From positions 1,116,001-1,180,000 of the forward strand of contig NW_020167522.1 in the NCBI RefSeq assembly GCF_001641265.1: a DNA stretch of 64,000 bases, read 5' to 3'. The notes beneath the pieces are model-generated. The model had not been told where the DNA came from, made no database searches, and saw only the letters and a program-made list of their open reading frames with translations. Numbering within the stretch: position 1 is the stretch's first letter; the number at the start of each line of letters is the position of its first letter. Of the stretch, positions 1 to 9,357 are shown one piece after another. This stretch comes from Pseudogymnoascus destructans. Its lineage: Eukaryota; Ascomycota; Leotiomycetes; Thelebolales; Thelebolaceae. A program made the position numbers and the translations under genes.

Positions 1-1123
1 AGTCCTCGAACTTGTCTCTCTTCATCCACTTAGACTTGACAGCGAGCTCACAGAAGCCCTTAAAGGCCACAACGCCTATGGTTGTGGCAGCAAGGAGGAA
101 GCAGAAGAACATGAGACCAGTAAGGAACACATTCGTCGCCTCCATACTGGCGCGGAACGCGACTCGGTCAATGCCCCTGACAGTATATGTCCGGGTAATG
201 GGGTTAGCGATATTCTGGTTAGTTGCTCGCTTTAAGACGGAAACGCCGACGGAGTTCGCCTCTGCAGCCAACGTTAGTGAGCGCTTCAGGACGTGGACAG
301 ATGTTGTCGTGAGGGAGTTGAGGATCGTAGCTGGCGTTCCTCCAGTCGACTTCTGGTACCACGATGCAATACTCTGCATGAATTCCACACCGATGATACC
401 CATGGTCCACTGGAAGTTCTGGGTCCACGACTGAACCATTGGCGGGAGTGGGACGGATGACATTCCGACAATAGCAATGGCCTGAAAGTATCCGAAGAGG
501 GAGAGCGCATATGCGGCAATGTGCGCAGCGGTGTTGGAGTGACCCAATCCCGCAATCACAGCCGATATCACGAGAGCCAAACCAGCAACACCAGCAGTGG
601 CCCAGCTGACACCGTTTTGATGAACAGTTTTACCATTCGATAGTTGCGCCTCGACGCAGGCCGAGATCACGCCCGGGTTCGTCTTCGACTCAAAGTTGAT
701 CTTGACGATCGCGTCCAGATCGGGCACGGTGTACGCGATAAACGGGATATTCTTCACAACATCCTCACTAACGGTGTAATGTGTAGTGAAGGGCATCGGG
801 CCGGGCTGCATCGTGCACAAGCCAAGCAGCTCCTTGGTATTGCACGGGTCGATGGGGGTTTTTATGATGACATAGCCGTACGCGGCGACCTCGACCACGA
901 GAGTGAAGTTTCCGGTGAGCGAGGAGGTGCCGTCCACGTCGAAAGCGATGGTGCGGTTGTCAGGCGTGAAGGCGACATTGAAAAGCTTGGCTGTGAAGTT
1001 CGAGTTGTCGATGCATTCGCTGAGGGATGTGGATGCGAGGAGCCGCTCCGCCGATGCTGTGCTGGAGATCAAGGAGATGACGGCGATGAGGGTGGTGAGC
1101 GGGGAGAGCTTTGCGAAGCGCAT
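1..1123 (-). CDS. Flc/TRP-like membrane protein with ML-like domain, 3' part outside window
   Basis: The reading frame is open from an ATG at 1121-1123 to the left edge of the window, about 374 codons with no stop and no visible intron. Residues 1-25 form a signal peptide ending TASA. Residues ~26-180 look like the fungal ML-like lipid-binding domain, with paired cysteines and the typical PGPMPFTTHY stretch near residue 110. A hydrophobic segment follows at ~190-215, then WTQNFQWTMGII, which is characteristic of the Flc/TRP family, and another membrane segment starts near residue 340. Members of this family (yeast Flc1-3, fission yeast Pkd2) are ER or plasma-membrane proteins linked to FAD transport, calcium signalling and wall integrity. 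The usual length is 700-1000 residues, so roughly half the gene is missing here. Family assignment is firm; the exact paralogue is not. Confidence 0.9.
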   Translation of the reverse strand, partial: MRFAKLSPLTTLIAVISLISSTASAERLLASTSLSECIDNSNFTAKLFNVAFTPDNRTIAFDVDGTSSLTGNFTLVVEVAAYGYVIIKTPIDPCNTKELLGLCTMQPGPMPFTTHYTVSEDVVKNIPFIAYTVPDLDAIVKINFESKTNPGVISACVEAQLSNGKTVHQNGVSWATAGVAGLALVISAVIAGLGHSNTAAHIAAYALSLFGYFQAIAIVGMSSVPLPPMVQSWTQNFQWTMGIIGVEFMQSIASWYQKSTGGTPATILNSLTTTSVHVLKRSLTLAAEANSVGVSVLKRATNQNIANPITRTYTVRGIDRVAFRASMEATNVFLTGLMFFCFLLAATTIGVVAFKGFCELAVKSKWMKRDKFED

Positions 1124-2406
1124 GATGGGCGATTCTGTCGGGGCAAACGAGTGTGTGTAATAGTTGCTGACGCGGTGTCGTTTGACAATCGGGAGGACTC
1201 AAGAAAGCGGGTCAACAAGACGTCGTGGTCGTGGTCGTCGTCGCCGTCGTCGCCGCCGTCGTGAAGATAAGTCTCTTTACGCACACTTGACTACCATAGT
1301 AGCCTCTTCATTCCCTGGCTATACCGTGCATCGTTGTTCGGGCTTCTTCGTGATTGTTGTATTGCATGGATGACGATGGATTTAGAGAAGACTCGCTACA
1401 TGGTGTAACCGGCTACTTTTCTCACCCCACCAAAATCCAGGACTAAACCACCAAATCACCAACTTAGAAAATCGCAAATAATTCAATTACTAAAGTGCCA
1501 ATTCATCTAAATCGCTATCATACAGCTCTTCTTCGCTCCCTTCATCCATTTCCTCAATTGTAGCTTTGTTTATAAGTCGTGGAACACCACCACTTATAAA
1601 CATCTAGGCCTCTGTGAAGCTGTTGCTGTTGCTAGTTCTGTGTCTGCACTTTCGACTACGGAGTTCTTCTGTAGATATGTGGAATTGACCTTTTAAAACT
1701 GCTCTTTTACCCTTATTTTGTACTCTGCGCTTTTGAATAATTGAACGTAAGTTATCTGCCTCTCTTTGTTAAAGGATATTACATGTATTAAGCCATTCCA
1801 AGGCCCTTTCTTATATGCGTTAAACCACCCCTTTAACACCTGCTTTGTAACCCTGTTCATCCTCTATGCCTCAACTCTACGACCTAACTTAACTATTAAG
1901 TTAGGATGCCTTTAAATAAATCGTAGAACCTAGTCTTGCCTAAGCGGTAATTTTGGTATTTAAAGTTGTTAAGTACGAAGTTGAGTTTGAAGTTGTTAAG
2001 TTTGTACCTAGCTTTATATGCCCTTATTTCTGGATTCCATGTGGCTAGATCCTGGTTTCAGTGTCTGAATCGGAGCGGGGTGGGGTTCGTATTGGTGCTT
2101 GGCGCAATTTTAGCTGGTCCCTATGAAGGATCGGCCTTCTGACAGGGAGGGGAAAGCTGTTGAACTAGCAAAAGTGAATCAAATCCACTTCTGCTGTAAC
2201 TACAGTAGTTCTTATTTGTATTACAACAAAAGGACGCCAGTAGGTCAATCACCTGCATTGTAAATACATCACGTGATATGGTTTTCTTTATTGTTGTAAT
2301 ATGGTCACATGACTGCTACACCACCCACTACACCTGAGAGGAGCTTCACTGCACCACAGTGTATATTAACAATATATAATAACCACTTCACTAACCTAGT
2401 CCTACC
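1124..2406. other. Intergenic region with a possible decayed transposase tail
   Basis: The first ~200 bases are the 5' flank of the Flc-like gene. From about 1490 to 1850 the minus strand reads as a broken protein: a lysine/arginine-rich part containing VLKGQFHISTEEL, one stop, then an acidic tail EEMDEGSEEELYDSDLDEL before a stop. This layout resembles the C-terminus of fungal pogo-type transposases, but I cannot align it securely. Nothing is recognised in 1900-2406. Confidence 0.3.
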
Positions 2407-4020
2407 TTACTCAACTATATCTAACGTATTGATAACATATCCCTGGAACTTCCTCGCTGAAACCTTGCTCTCAAAGAGGATATCCAACTCCATGTACGTC
2501 CTGCCCTTGGTCTCGGGCAACCTGAAATAAGCCCAAACAAGGCAACACAAGCTCATTGATGCAGCAGGGAACGCCGCAATACCCTTGAGATTCCCCTGTT
2601 TCGGATTAAGCATGTATGGTGCCACAACCGCGCTTATAATAACCATTATATAGCAGCTGTTCCGCGCTAATCCGAGAGTCTTGCTGCGCAGGCGACTCGA
2701 CGATATTTCACTCGCGATGACGAATGGGATCGGCCCAACACTGAGGCCGTAGGTGCCAAACCAGACGAGCAGGAGGACACACTGCGCCCATGCAATGCTG
2801 CCTGTGCTTGGTGCGAGAGCGAGGAATCCCACGATCCACATGATCACGGTCATTACTGAGAGGCCGCAGAGGAAGATCTTTCGTCGCCCGATATAGGCTT
2901 GCAGGAACCAAGAGATGGCTGTCCCGACAAAGGCGATGCTATAAGTGCCGAGCGCGAGCTTATACGAGTCGCCTGGCGACAGGCCGGCAAGTGTAAAGAA
3001 GTAAGTGATATAGGCTTGTATGGCGAAGCCAGAGAAGACCTGTGTGGTCCAGGCCAGGCAGGCTATCTCTGTGCGGCGGAAGTCCGCGCCCTTGAAGCAG
3101 TCGAGGTAGCTGCTACCGGCGCTCACTTCCTTTTCGTGTTGGTTGGTATAGATGATCATGTCTAGATTCCGCTTAACATGGATGTTATCTTCATCGTTGA
3201 ATTCAGACAGGCGCGATAGAGCGTGCTCGGCATCTTTGAAACGTCCCTGGCGTACTAGCCACCAGGGAGAGTCGGGCGCAAACCAGAGGATGAAGAAGAG
3301 TGGAACAGGCCAGACCCATTGCACGGCAAAGGGGATCCTGTACGACCATTCCGTGGGGTTTGATATCAAGCCATTAAGGACACCGGCGGCGATTATATGG
3401 CCAATAACCCAGCAGAGGTTAACGAATGTGGTGAGGTAGCCCCGAAGGACTGTGGGACAGACTTCTGCAGCGTATGACGGCGCGAGGATGCCAAAGAAGC
3501 CCCATGGGAGTCCACATAAGACTTCGCCGACGAACAGGACCTCGACGTTTGGCGCGAAGAAAGTGATGAAGATGAAGGCCGTCATTAATGCGTACGAGGC
3601 GAGCAACAATTTTTTGTGCCCAAATCTATCGACCAAGATTCCATTGGCGAAGATGCCAATCATGATACCGATGTTCGCGCCCGCGGTAAGGCCCACCTGC
3701 CATGGCGCGGGGATGGAATATTTGCCATCCCGCAGTTGTTCGCCGTACTTCTTCTGGAAGGTTGGATAGGCGTAGAAGGAGCCGATGATCTGGATGTCAT
3801 AGCTCTCCATGACTGTGGCCATGGACACGATGACGGACCAGGCCACGGCTTTCCGATAGATTTTGATGGCCTGCCAAAAGGTGAGGTCGTGCTCGGCCTC
3901 GGTGGCAAGACGTGCATTTTCGCCCACGACCTTGCTAGAGGACCCGAGTGCTGTGTCTCCATGGTCCGTCAGGACTTCCGTCTTCTCCTTTGTGGTGTCC
4001 ATATCTGTCGCCAGCTGCAA
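2407..4020 (-). CDS. MFS sugar:proton symporter, alpha-glucoside/maltose permease type
   Basis: This is a single uninterrupted frame of 537 residues, normal length for the fungal sugar porter family. Residues 1-55 are a hydrophilic cytoplasmic N-terminus. Twelve hydrophobic segments follow. The loop between segments 2 and 3 carries the MFS signature GILVDRFGHKK, and the cytoplasmic end has PETKGR, the sugar-porter signature, followed by TYMELDILFE. The N-terminal FWQAIKIYRKAVAWS and ESYDIQIIGSFYAYP are typical of the MAL-type alpha-glucoside permease branch. The first Met is at 4018-4020; Met7 (at about 4002) is an alternative start. The gene is divergent from the sulfatase across ~975 bases, so the two may share control. 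The substrate is inferred from family resemblance only. Confidence 0.9.
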   Translation of the reverse strand: MQLATDMDTTKEKTEVLTDHGDTALGSSSKVVGENARLATEAEHDLTFWQAIKIYRKAVAWSVIVSMATVMESYDIQIIGSFYAYPTFQKKYGEQLRDGKYSIPAPWQVGLTAGANIGIMIGIFANGILVDRFGHKKLLLASYALMTAFIFITFFAPNVEVLFVGEVLCGLPWGFFGILAPSYAAEVCPTVLRGYLTTFVNLCWVIGHIIAAGVLNGLISNPTEWSYRIPFAVQWVWPVPLFFILWFAPDSPWWLVRQGRFKDAEHALSRLSEFNDEDNIHVKRNLDMIIYTNQHEKEVSAGSSYLDCFKGADFRRTEIACLAWTTQVFSGFAIQAYITYFFTLAGLSPGDSYKLALGTYSIAFVGTAISWFLQAYIGRRKIFLCGLSVMTVIMWIVGFLALAPSTGSIAWAQCVLLLVWFGTYGLSVGPIPFVIASEISSSRLRSKTLGLARNSCYIMVIISAVVAPYMLNPKQGNLKGIAAFPAASMSLCCLVWAYFRLPETKGRTYMELDILFESKVSARKFQGYVINTLDIVE

Positions 4021-4995
4021 GTGCTTATTTTTAAAAGATGAGAAAGGGCGGGGACCGCGTGGTAATTAAGCCCCGAAGCTGTCAAACTTCGAGATGATCA
4101 ATATCAAACTAGTCCATGTCCATGGCGCCATATGGAGGAGCCTCGCACAGCCATGTGGAAACAGATACTGTACACGTTACATTAGCATTGCTTCTGTGCC
4201 GCAAATGTAACTATACTATATAGGGGCTCGTAGGTCCATTAGGCACTTCTACTCTTACCACCAATAACAAATCAACCATCTATCTCAATACAGCAACAGA
4301 ATTACGGCTCGACGAATCAATCCAGATGCTGCACAGGGGGCTCCACAGTTGCCGTGCTTGTCGGCTATCGGCTCCCGACGCCTTCCGACTTCGGGGTGCA
4401 TCCCAGCCGATTTCGGCAATAACATCATTCGAAGCCGTGGGTGATATCAGTGTGTCCCCATTATTTCACCACACAACACACACCCACAACTTGCATTGAT
4501 TTTTTATAAATCACATCTCGTAACTACTTACATTTTAACTGTAATATTCCGGCTAAACAATGTTTTGTACTTTGAATGCCACGTCTTATTCTAAAGATCC
4601 ATACCTACCTACATGCCCCACATAATATTTACTTTACAGGCATAGTAGTAAACATCACCCAATAAACTCCAATCTTTTCTTTTTGATTCAGCTCCTACTT
4701 ATCTTTTTACTATTTCGCAGTTGCTGTGCCGTCTGTTGCAAAGTCTCAGCCCGCAATATGTGGGCTTTGATAGTCTAGGCTAACAACATCAAAAGCAACG
4801 TTAACAGCAACGTGACAGTCTGGAGACCCCGCTCTTGATAGCCCCATTTTTGACGCTAATATGCACCACGCGGCTGTCATATATCGCATACGGCGCCCCC
4901 CGCAAAGGTTGTACGTACAGCATAGTATATAGTACATGCTCTGCTTCTCATTTTCGTCCTCTACATTCACCTGTACGGCCAAGCTCAATCTCAAG
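4021..4995. promoter_or_regulatory. Shared divergent promoter region between sugar transporter and sulfatase
   Basis: This gap separates two start codons pointing away from each other. A TATA-like stretch, ACTATATAGG, lies near 4212-4221, and TATAGTATATAG near 4922-4933, about 65 bases before the sulfatase ATG. At 4362-4420 CGG/CCG triplets cluster, including CGGctatCGG and CCGacttCGG spacings. Such triplets are the half-sites of fungal Zn2Cys6 regulators, the class that controls many sugar genes. The regulatory reading is inference. Confidence 0.4.
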
Positions 4996-6531
4996 ATGGC
5001 GACCCGTCCCAACATTCTTTTTATCATGGCCGATGACCATGCGTCAAAGGCAATAGGATGCTATGGCGCGAACATCAACAGCACTCCTAATATGGACCGC
5101 ATTGCTGAAGAAGGAATGAGGTTCAACCACTGCTATGTCACCAACTCGATCTGCACCCCAAGCAGAGCTTCAATTTTAACTGGCACCTACAACCACGTCA
5201 ATGGCGTGGCCACCCTTGCAAGCAAGATAAACAAGCACATACCTAATGTCGCCAAGCATCTACGCACGGGTGGCTATCAGACTGCTATGATCGGAAAATG
5301 GCATTTGGGTGAAGGAAGTGATCACGAACCTACTGGATTTGACTTCTGGTCGGTTGTGTCTGGGCAGGGCGCGTATCACGATCCGGAGATGATTGAGATG
5401 GGCAAGACGCGGCATGAGAAAGGCTATGCTACAGACATCATTACAGACAAGTCCCTGGAGTGGCTGAAAAAACTTGATCAAGCAAAGCCATTTTTCTTAA
5501 TGTGCCACCACAAAGCACCACATCGGTCTTGGGAGTGCGATCCAAAGCACGCAGATCTCTACACGGAAGACGTCAAGGTTCCAGAGACCTTTGATGATGA
5601 CTACAAGAACCGCGCGCGAGCAGCAGCGGAGGCTAAAATTAGGGTGGACACGGATCTAACGTACTTTGACCTTGGGCTGGCTCAGCCTGATGGAGGATCT
5701 GAGGTTGGCGAATTGGTCAGCCTTACATCTACGTTAAGAAAGATCCCTAACCCTGAGGATGTAACAAAACTACGTCTCATCGACAAGCAGAGCGGTGAGG
5801 TGTTCACGTTTAAGACAAACGCCGAGCTTCGGCATTTCAAATATCAACGCTACATCAAGCGTTACCTACGCACCATTGCCTCGATAGATGATAACGTTGG
5901 GAGGATGCTGAAGTACCTCGACGATGAAAACCTAACGAATGACACCGTCGTCATTTATACATCCGACCAAGGGTTCTTCCTTGGCGATCACGGCTGGTTC
6001 GACAAACGATTCATGTACGAAGAATCTTTCCAGATGCCATTCATGATTCGATACCCACGAGAGATCGCCAAGGGCAGTGTATGCGACGACATTGTCTGCA
6101 ATGTCGATTTCGCTTCCACATTCCTAGATCTGGCTGAGCTGCAACAGCCGTCCTACATGCAGGGCCGCTCGTTCCGTAAGATCTTGAACGGTAGCACACC
6201 AGACGATTGGCAACAGATCGCGTATCACCGTTACTGGATGCACCGAGACGCTGAGCACAACGCGTATGCGCATTATGGCATTCGTGATCAACAGTATAAG
6301 TTGATATACTGGTATAACGAGGGTTATGACCTGCCTGGCACGTCTGCTGGAGGACAGCCAAGGGAATGGGAGCTTTTCGATTGTGAGAAGGATCCTCTGG
6401 AACTGTTTAACGTTTTTGGAGAATCTCAGTATACGGAGGTTGCACAGAGGATGATTGCTCAATTAGATGATAAGATGAGGGAGATTGGGGATGAACCGGA
6501 GCATATACCTGGTCAGTTCCTTCAAAAATAG
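4996..6531 (+). CDS. Sulfatase (arylsulfatase/N-sulfoglucosamine sulfohydrolase type)
   Basis: This intronless gene encodes 511 residues from the ATG at 4996, whose context (caagATGG) is good. An upstream in-frame ATG at 4936 would add 20 residues that family members lack, so I reject it. The N-terminus PNILFIMADDH holds the metal-binding Asp13-Asp14. CTPSRASILTG at 53-63 is the sulfatase signature: Cys53 is the residue converted to formylglycine, with Pro55, Ser56 and Arg57 completing CxPSR. HLGEGSDH follows GKW in the active-site region, and SDQGFFLGDHGWFDK near residue 325 supplies further metal and substrate ligands. No signal peptide is visible, so a cytosolic enzyme is likely. It hydrolyses sulfate esters; the pairing with a sugar permease suggests use of a sulfated sugar. 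Confidence 0.93.
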   Translation: MATRPNILFIMADDHASKAIGCYGANINSTPNMDRIAEEGMRFNHCYVTNSICTPSRASILTGTYNHVNGVATLASKINKHIPNVAKHLRTGGYQTAMIGKWHLGEGSDHEPTGFDFWSVVSGQGAYHDPEMIEMGKTRHEKGYATDIITDKSLEWLKKLDQAKPFFLMCHHKAPHRSWECDPKHADLYTEDVKVPETFDDDYKNRARAAAEAKIRVDTDLTYFDLGLAQPDGGSEVGELVSLTSTLRKIPNPEDVTKLRLIDKQSGEVFTFKTNAELRHFKYQRYIKRYLRTIASIDDNVGRMLKYLDDENLTNDTVVIYTSDQGFFLGDHGWFDKRFMYEESFQMPFMIRYPREIAKGSVCDDIVCNVDFASTFLDLAELQQPSYMQGRSFRKILNGSTPDDWQQIAYHRYWMHRDAEHNAYAHYGIRDQQYKLIYWYNEGYDLPGTSAGGQPREWELFDCEKDPLELFNVFGESQYTEVAQRMIAQLDDKMREIGDEPEHIPGQFLQK

Positions 6532-6743
6532 TTCGCAGACGATGTGGAGGGACCTTGTAGTAAGAATATGCTATTGTATAGTAGGCCTTTGCCGCTGGTG
6601 TAAATAGAGTAGCTTCACAAAACATATTCATGATTATTGTTGGGAGTAGGGACGTGCGCTATGGAATACGGTGGCCTTTTGGCCGTGAAAATGATCGTTC
6701 TGGAATACCGACCGTCGAAGTCTCAGGACGGGTTTCGGGTTGG
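6532..6743. other. Short spacer before the hAT insertion
   Basis: This is the 3' flank of the sulfatase gene. I see no gene or repeat in it. Confidence 0.5.
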
Positions 6744-6751
6744 GTCGTGAT
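6744..6751. repeat. Left 8-bp target site duplication of hAT element 1
   Basis: The sequence GTCGTGAT directly precedes the left end and is repeated exactly after the right end at 12651-12658. Eight-base duplications are the hallmark of hAT transposition, and the perfect match suggests a fairly recent insertion. Confidence 0.95.
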
Positions 6752-6764
6752 TAGGCTGCGCACT
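6752..6764 (+). repeat. Left terminal inverted repeat of hAT element 1
   Basis: TAGGCTGCGCACT is the mirror of the last 13 bases of the element. Beyond 13 bp the two ends diverge but keep related ACTC/GAGT-rich motifs. Confidence 0.93.
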
Positions 6765-7061
6765 GGGTACTCATGAGTCGAGTAGTAGAATTTCTACTCA
6801 CCCAGCTGAGTTACTCGCTCATATCCCGAGTATTGTTGAATGAGGATTACTCACTTGCCGGGTACCTAGTATAGGTCTTGGCAACCCAGTTATATCACGT
6901 GTTTGATTAGTCATTGAAAAGGGGGTGTGATCGTGACTTCACATTGATATCGATATCGTAAAACGCCATAACTCAATAACTCCATTCCCATGTCGTTGAT
7001 ATCCTATTCCACACTATAACCTTTGCCTTTAGGTACCAGGTTACCAGAAGGTTGCCAGAAC

Positions 7062-7694
7062 TTATCTAACCTTCATTCCTGGGTGAGAGACATTTCCATC
7101 GATTAAGCCTACAGCTCCATGATTAAACATCATATCCCGCAAACGCCGAACCAATACCATATCCTTTGCCTGAATTGTCACTCTCTTCGCATGAATAGCA
7201 AGGAGATTTGTCACTATAACTGTTAGTATGTCCCTGTCACTATGTTCAAGTATCATACTCTCAAATTCTCGAATGAGGAAGCATTCGGCAGCTTCCTGGA
7301 GAGCTAGGATAGCAGATTGCTGGAAGCGAAGATTGGACTTGAAGTCTTGTGCGATTTCCCTAACAAGACGCTGGAATGAGAGCTTTGGAATAATCAGGCG
7401 AGTATCAAGTTGCTGTCTTCTGATATCGCGGAGAGCCTTGGTGCCTATATGTTTATTAGAGAGTTCTGGTAATCCTCTGGTAATCCTCTTACCAGACTTT
7501 GCATGGCGCATGGCCTTCTGAGCATGATTGTTGCAAGCTTGAGATGAGCGAACTGGAGCTTTTCTTGCTGTGCGCACAGCCTTTTCCTTTCCCTTTCCCT
7601 TTCCACCAAGCCTAGAGCCAGCCTGTAATCCAAGTGGCATCCTTGGTGCTGTGCCGCCAGTTGATCTCCTAGCAGTTTGCTTAATACGAGCCAT
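7062..7694 (-). CDS. Divergent histone H3 variant encoded in the hAT element
   Basis: Exons are 7694-7493, 7444-7259 and 7213-7062. Two introns, 7445-7492 (48 nt) and 7214-7258 (45 nt), have GTAAGA/GTATGA donors, CTAAT/CTAAC branch sites and ATATAG/TTATAG acceptors. Both are multiples of three, so the unspliced frame is also open, but only the spliced 179-residue form aligns with H3. The tail keeps Lys4; Lys9 is Arg and Lys14 is Thr. An ARKAP at 43-47 matches the Lys27 site with Ser28 replaced by Ala. The tail is ~24 residues longer than normal H3. The fold (about 68-156) contains FQRLVREIAQDFKS and LAIHAKRVTIQ, nearly as in canonical H3. A 23-residue C-terminal extension follows. Loop 1 has normal H3 length, so it is not CENP-A-like. 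It is divergent from the acidic-protein gene. Role in chromatin or transposition is unknown. Confidence 0.92.
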   Translation of the reverse strand: MARIKQTARRSTGGTAPRMPLGLQAGSRLGGKGKGKEKAVRTARKAPVRSSQACNNHAQKAMRHAKSGKRITRGLPELSNKHIGTKALRDIRRQQLDTRLIIPKLSFQRLVREIAQDFKSNLRFQQSAILALQEAAECFLIREFESMILEHSDRDILTVIVTNLLAIHAKRVTIQAKDMVLVRRLRDMMFNHGAVGLIDGNVSHPGMKVR

Positions 7695-8088
7695 TTGCTA
7701 ACATTAAGATGAGTTAGTGAAGTATACACAAGACAAAGAAGTAGATCAAAAGATATATGTACTTACAGTGAGTTTGTAGCAAGGATGTTGTAGAAAGAGT
7801 AAAGAAAGAGGTAGAGGTTGAAAGGTATGTGTTTTATTTGAAGGTACGCGTTGTAGTGTTGTTTAGAACAGTAATTATTTGCAGGTGAATATTCCTTGAC
7901 GAATATAATTGTTTGCAACTTTAAAAAAACAACAACCTTACAACCAACCACCTTCCTTGGTTACGTTCCGATCTACACATTCTTCTTCTCTTTTGCGCTT
8001 TACCTCTTCACTAGGACCTCAAGTAAGTTTATTATCTTGATTCTACAGTCAGAACTTCTGATGATCTTCTGCTAATCACGTGTTTAGC
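7695..8088. promoter_or_regulatory. Divergent promoter between the H3 variant and the acidic-protein gene
   Basis: About 390 bases separate two start codons pointing apart. A 5' UTR intron for the plus-strand gene is likely at 8021-8087 (GTAAGT donor, GCTAAT branch, TTTAG acceptor). This favours the ATG at 8089 over the one at 8080, which would lie in that intron. Confidence 0.45.
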
Positions 8089-9238
8089 ATGGCGAAACGC
8101 AAGGCACCTGAAGAACTCTCCACTAATTTGAATACTATCAAAGCTCGCAACCGCGTCTCCAACCTTACTGAAGATGAGAAGGCTGTTCATTTAGCACTCA
8201 AGGCTGACCATGGCGATCTGAGCTACTACTTAAAGAAGTTATACAAGTCTGCAAAGTATATCGCTGCCTCTGCTGAAGACAAGACACGTCTACAGAATGA
8301 ATTGAAGGTTGAGCGTATTCGTGTTCGGTAAGTTCCTTCTGGTAATCTCTGGTAGCCTTAATCTAACTATAAACAGGACTGAAAAGGGCACCCATGCATC
8401 TTGCATTGCGAATCAGAAAGTCAAGAATACTAGCGCCCCTTCTTCTTCTCCACAAGCCCCACCATCTACTCCGCCACAACTTCTGTCTGAGCTTGCTGCA
8501 TTTGAGGGTATCACCAGTATCCCAATCGATGACGATCATAACAGCGAATGGGAGGATACTGAGGTTGAAGACGATTTAGAGTTGGAGCTTATGTTACGGC
8601 GCGACGATATTTTAAATGACGAGGCTGTTCTACCAGATGAGCTTTCTGATGAAGAGATCGCTAGCATCCAGGCTCTCTTAACTCAAGCACGCATTGATGT
8701 TGGTACCTCATAGTCTGGTAATCTTCTGGTAATCTTCTGGTAATACTAACGGTTGATAGGCCCATGAAGAGTCCAATTTCCGCAAGTGGCAACATTTCTG
8801 GGATAGCTGTATCCGCTCATATACGAGAAAGGCTGGAAAGCTGAGAAAGAAGCCTGAGCATCTCTTTGAATATATGCCATGGATTGATGTAGAAGAAGGG
8901 TACGTCTCTGATCATTCTAGCAATCTTCTAGAGATACTAATGTTTATTATAGCACTTTTCACAACGTTATCCCACCACATAAATATTTCTGTTTGTACGA
9001 GCAGGCAGTTTGGACAAACTTTACAGCTTGGAAGTTTGGAAAGTGGGCCCAATTACCAGGACCTGCGCAGTGGTACCCAAAGTCTTACAATCTTGTCGAC
9101 AACGGATGGTTACAAGTCTCCACTCATAGTTCTAGCTTCAAAGAGGCGTTCTTACTTGTCTACTCTAAGAAATTTGATAAGGAAAAGTGGGCTAAGGTAT
9201 CAGCTGCACAGGATATGTTGTTTCTGGAGTTAGAGTAG
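8089..9238 (+). CDS. Unknown hAT-borne protein with acidic middle region
   Basis: I do not recognise a family. Exon 1 is 8089-8327, intron 8328-8376, exon 2 from 8377 to about 8700, exon 3 8760-8899, intron 8900-8952, exon 4 8953-9238. The exon 2/3 junction is unresolved: the obvious GTACCT donor gives an early stop. Either a GTTGGT donor or a later acceptor keeps the frame, or the first protein ends at 8713. The N-terminus is lysine-rich and helical. The middle is strongly acidic (WEDTEVEDDLELEL, LSDEEIASIQ). The C-terminal part is rich in Trp, Tyr and Phe (VWTNFTAWKFGKW, AQWYPKSYNLV) and ends LFLELE. It sits between the H3 variant and the transposase inside the element. An acidic stretch is common in histone chaperones but also in many unrelated proteins, so no function is assigned. 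Confidence 0.6.
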
Positions 9239-9357
9239 AGGAGAGAAATGGAGTATTTGATTTTCCGACGCGAATAGGGGCTATAGAGATTTAAGTATTT
9301 CATCGTAGCCAGACTTCTGGTAATCTTCTGATAATCAAACAATTTGCTACTTGCCAA

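Noticed and set aside
644..1373. Plus-strand frames over the Flc-like gene
   Set aside because: They are shadows of the minus-strand gene, which has a signal peptide and strong family motifs.
4936..4995. Upstream start for the sulfatase
   Set aside because: It adds 20 residues before the conserved PNILFIMADDH without forming a convincing signal peptide, and it lies right next to the TATA-like sequence.
7062..7694. Centromeric H3 (CENP-A) identity for the H3-like gene
   Set aside because: Loop 1 has normal H3 length, the fold residues follow canonical H3, and the N-terminus keeps the ARxKQTAR start that CENP-A lacks.
8080..8088. ATG at 8080 as start of the acidic hAT protein
   Set aside because: It falls inside a likely 5' UTR intron (GTAAGT at 8021, TTTAG ending at 8087).
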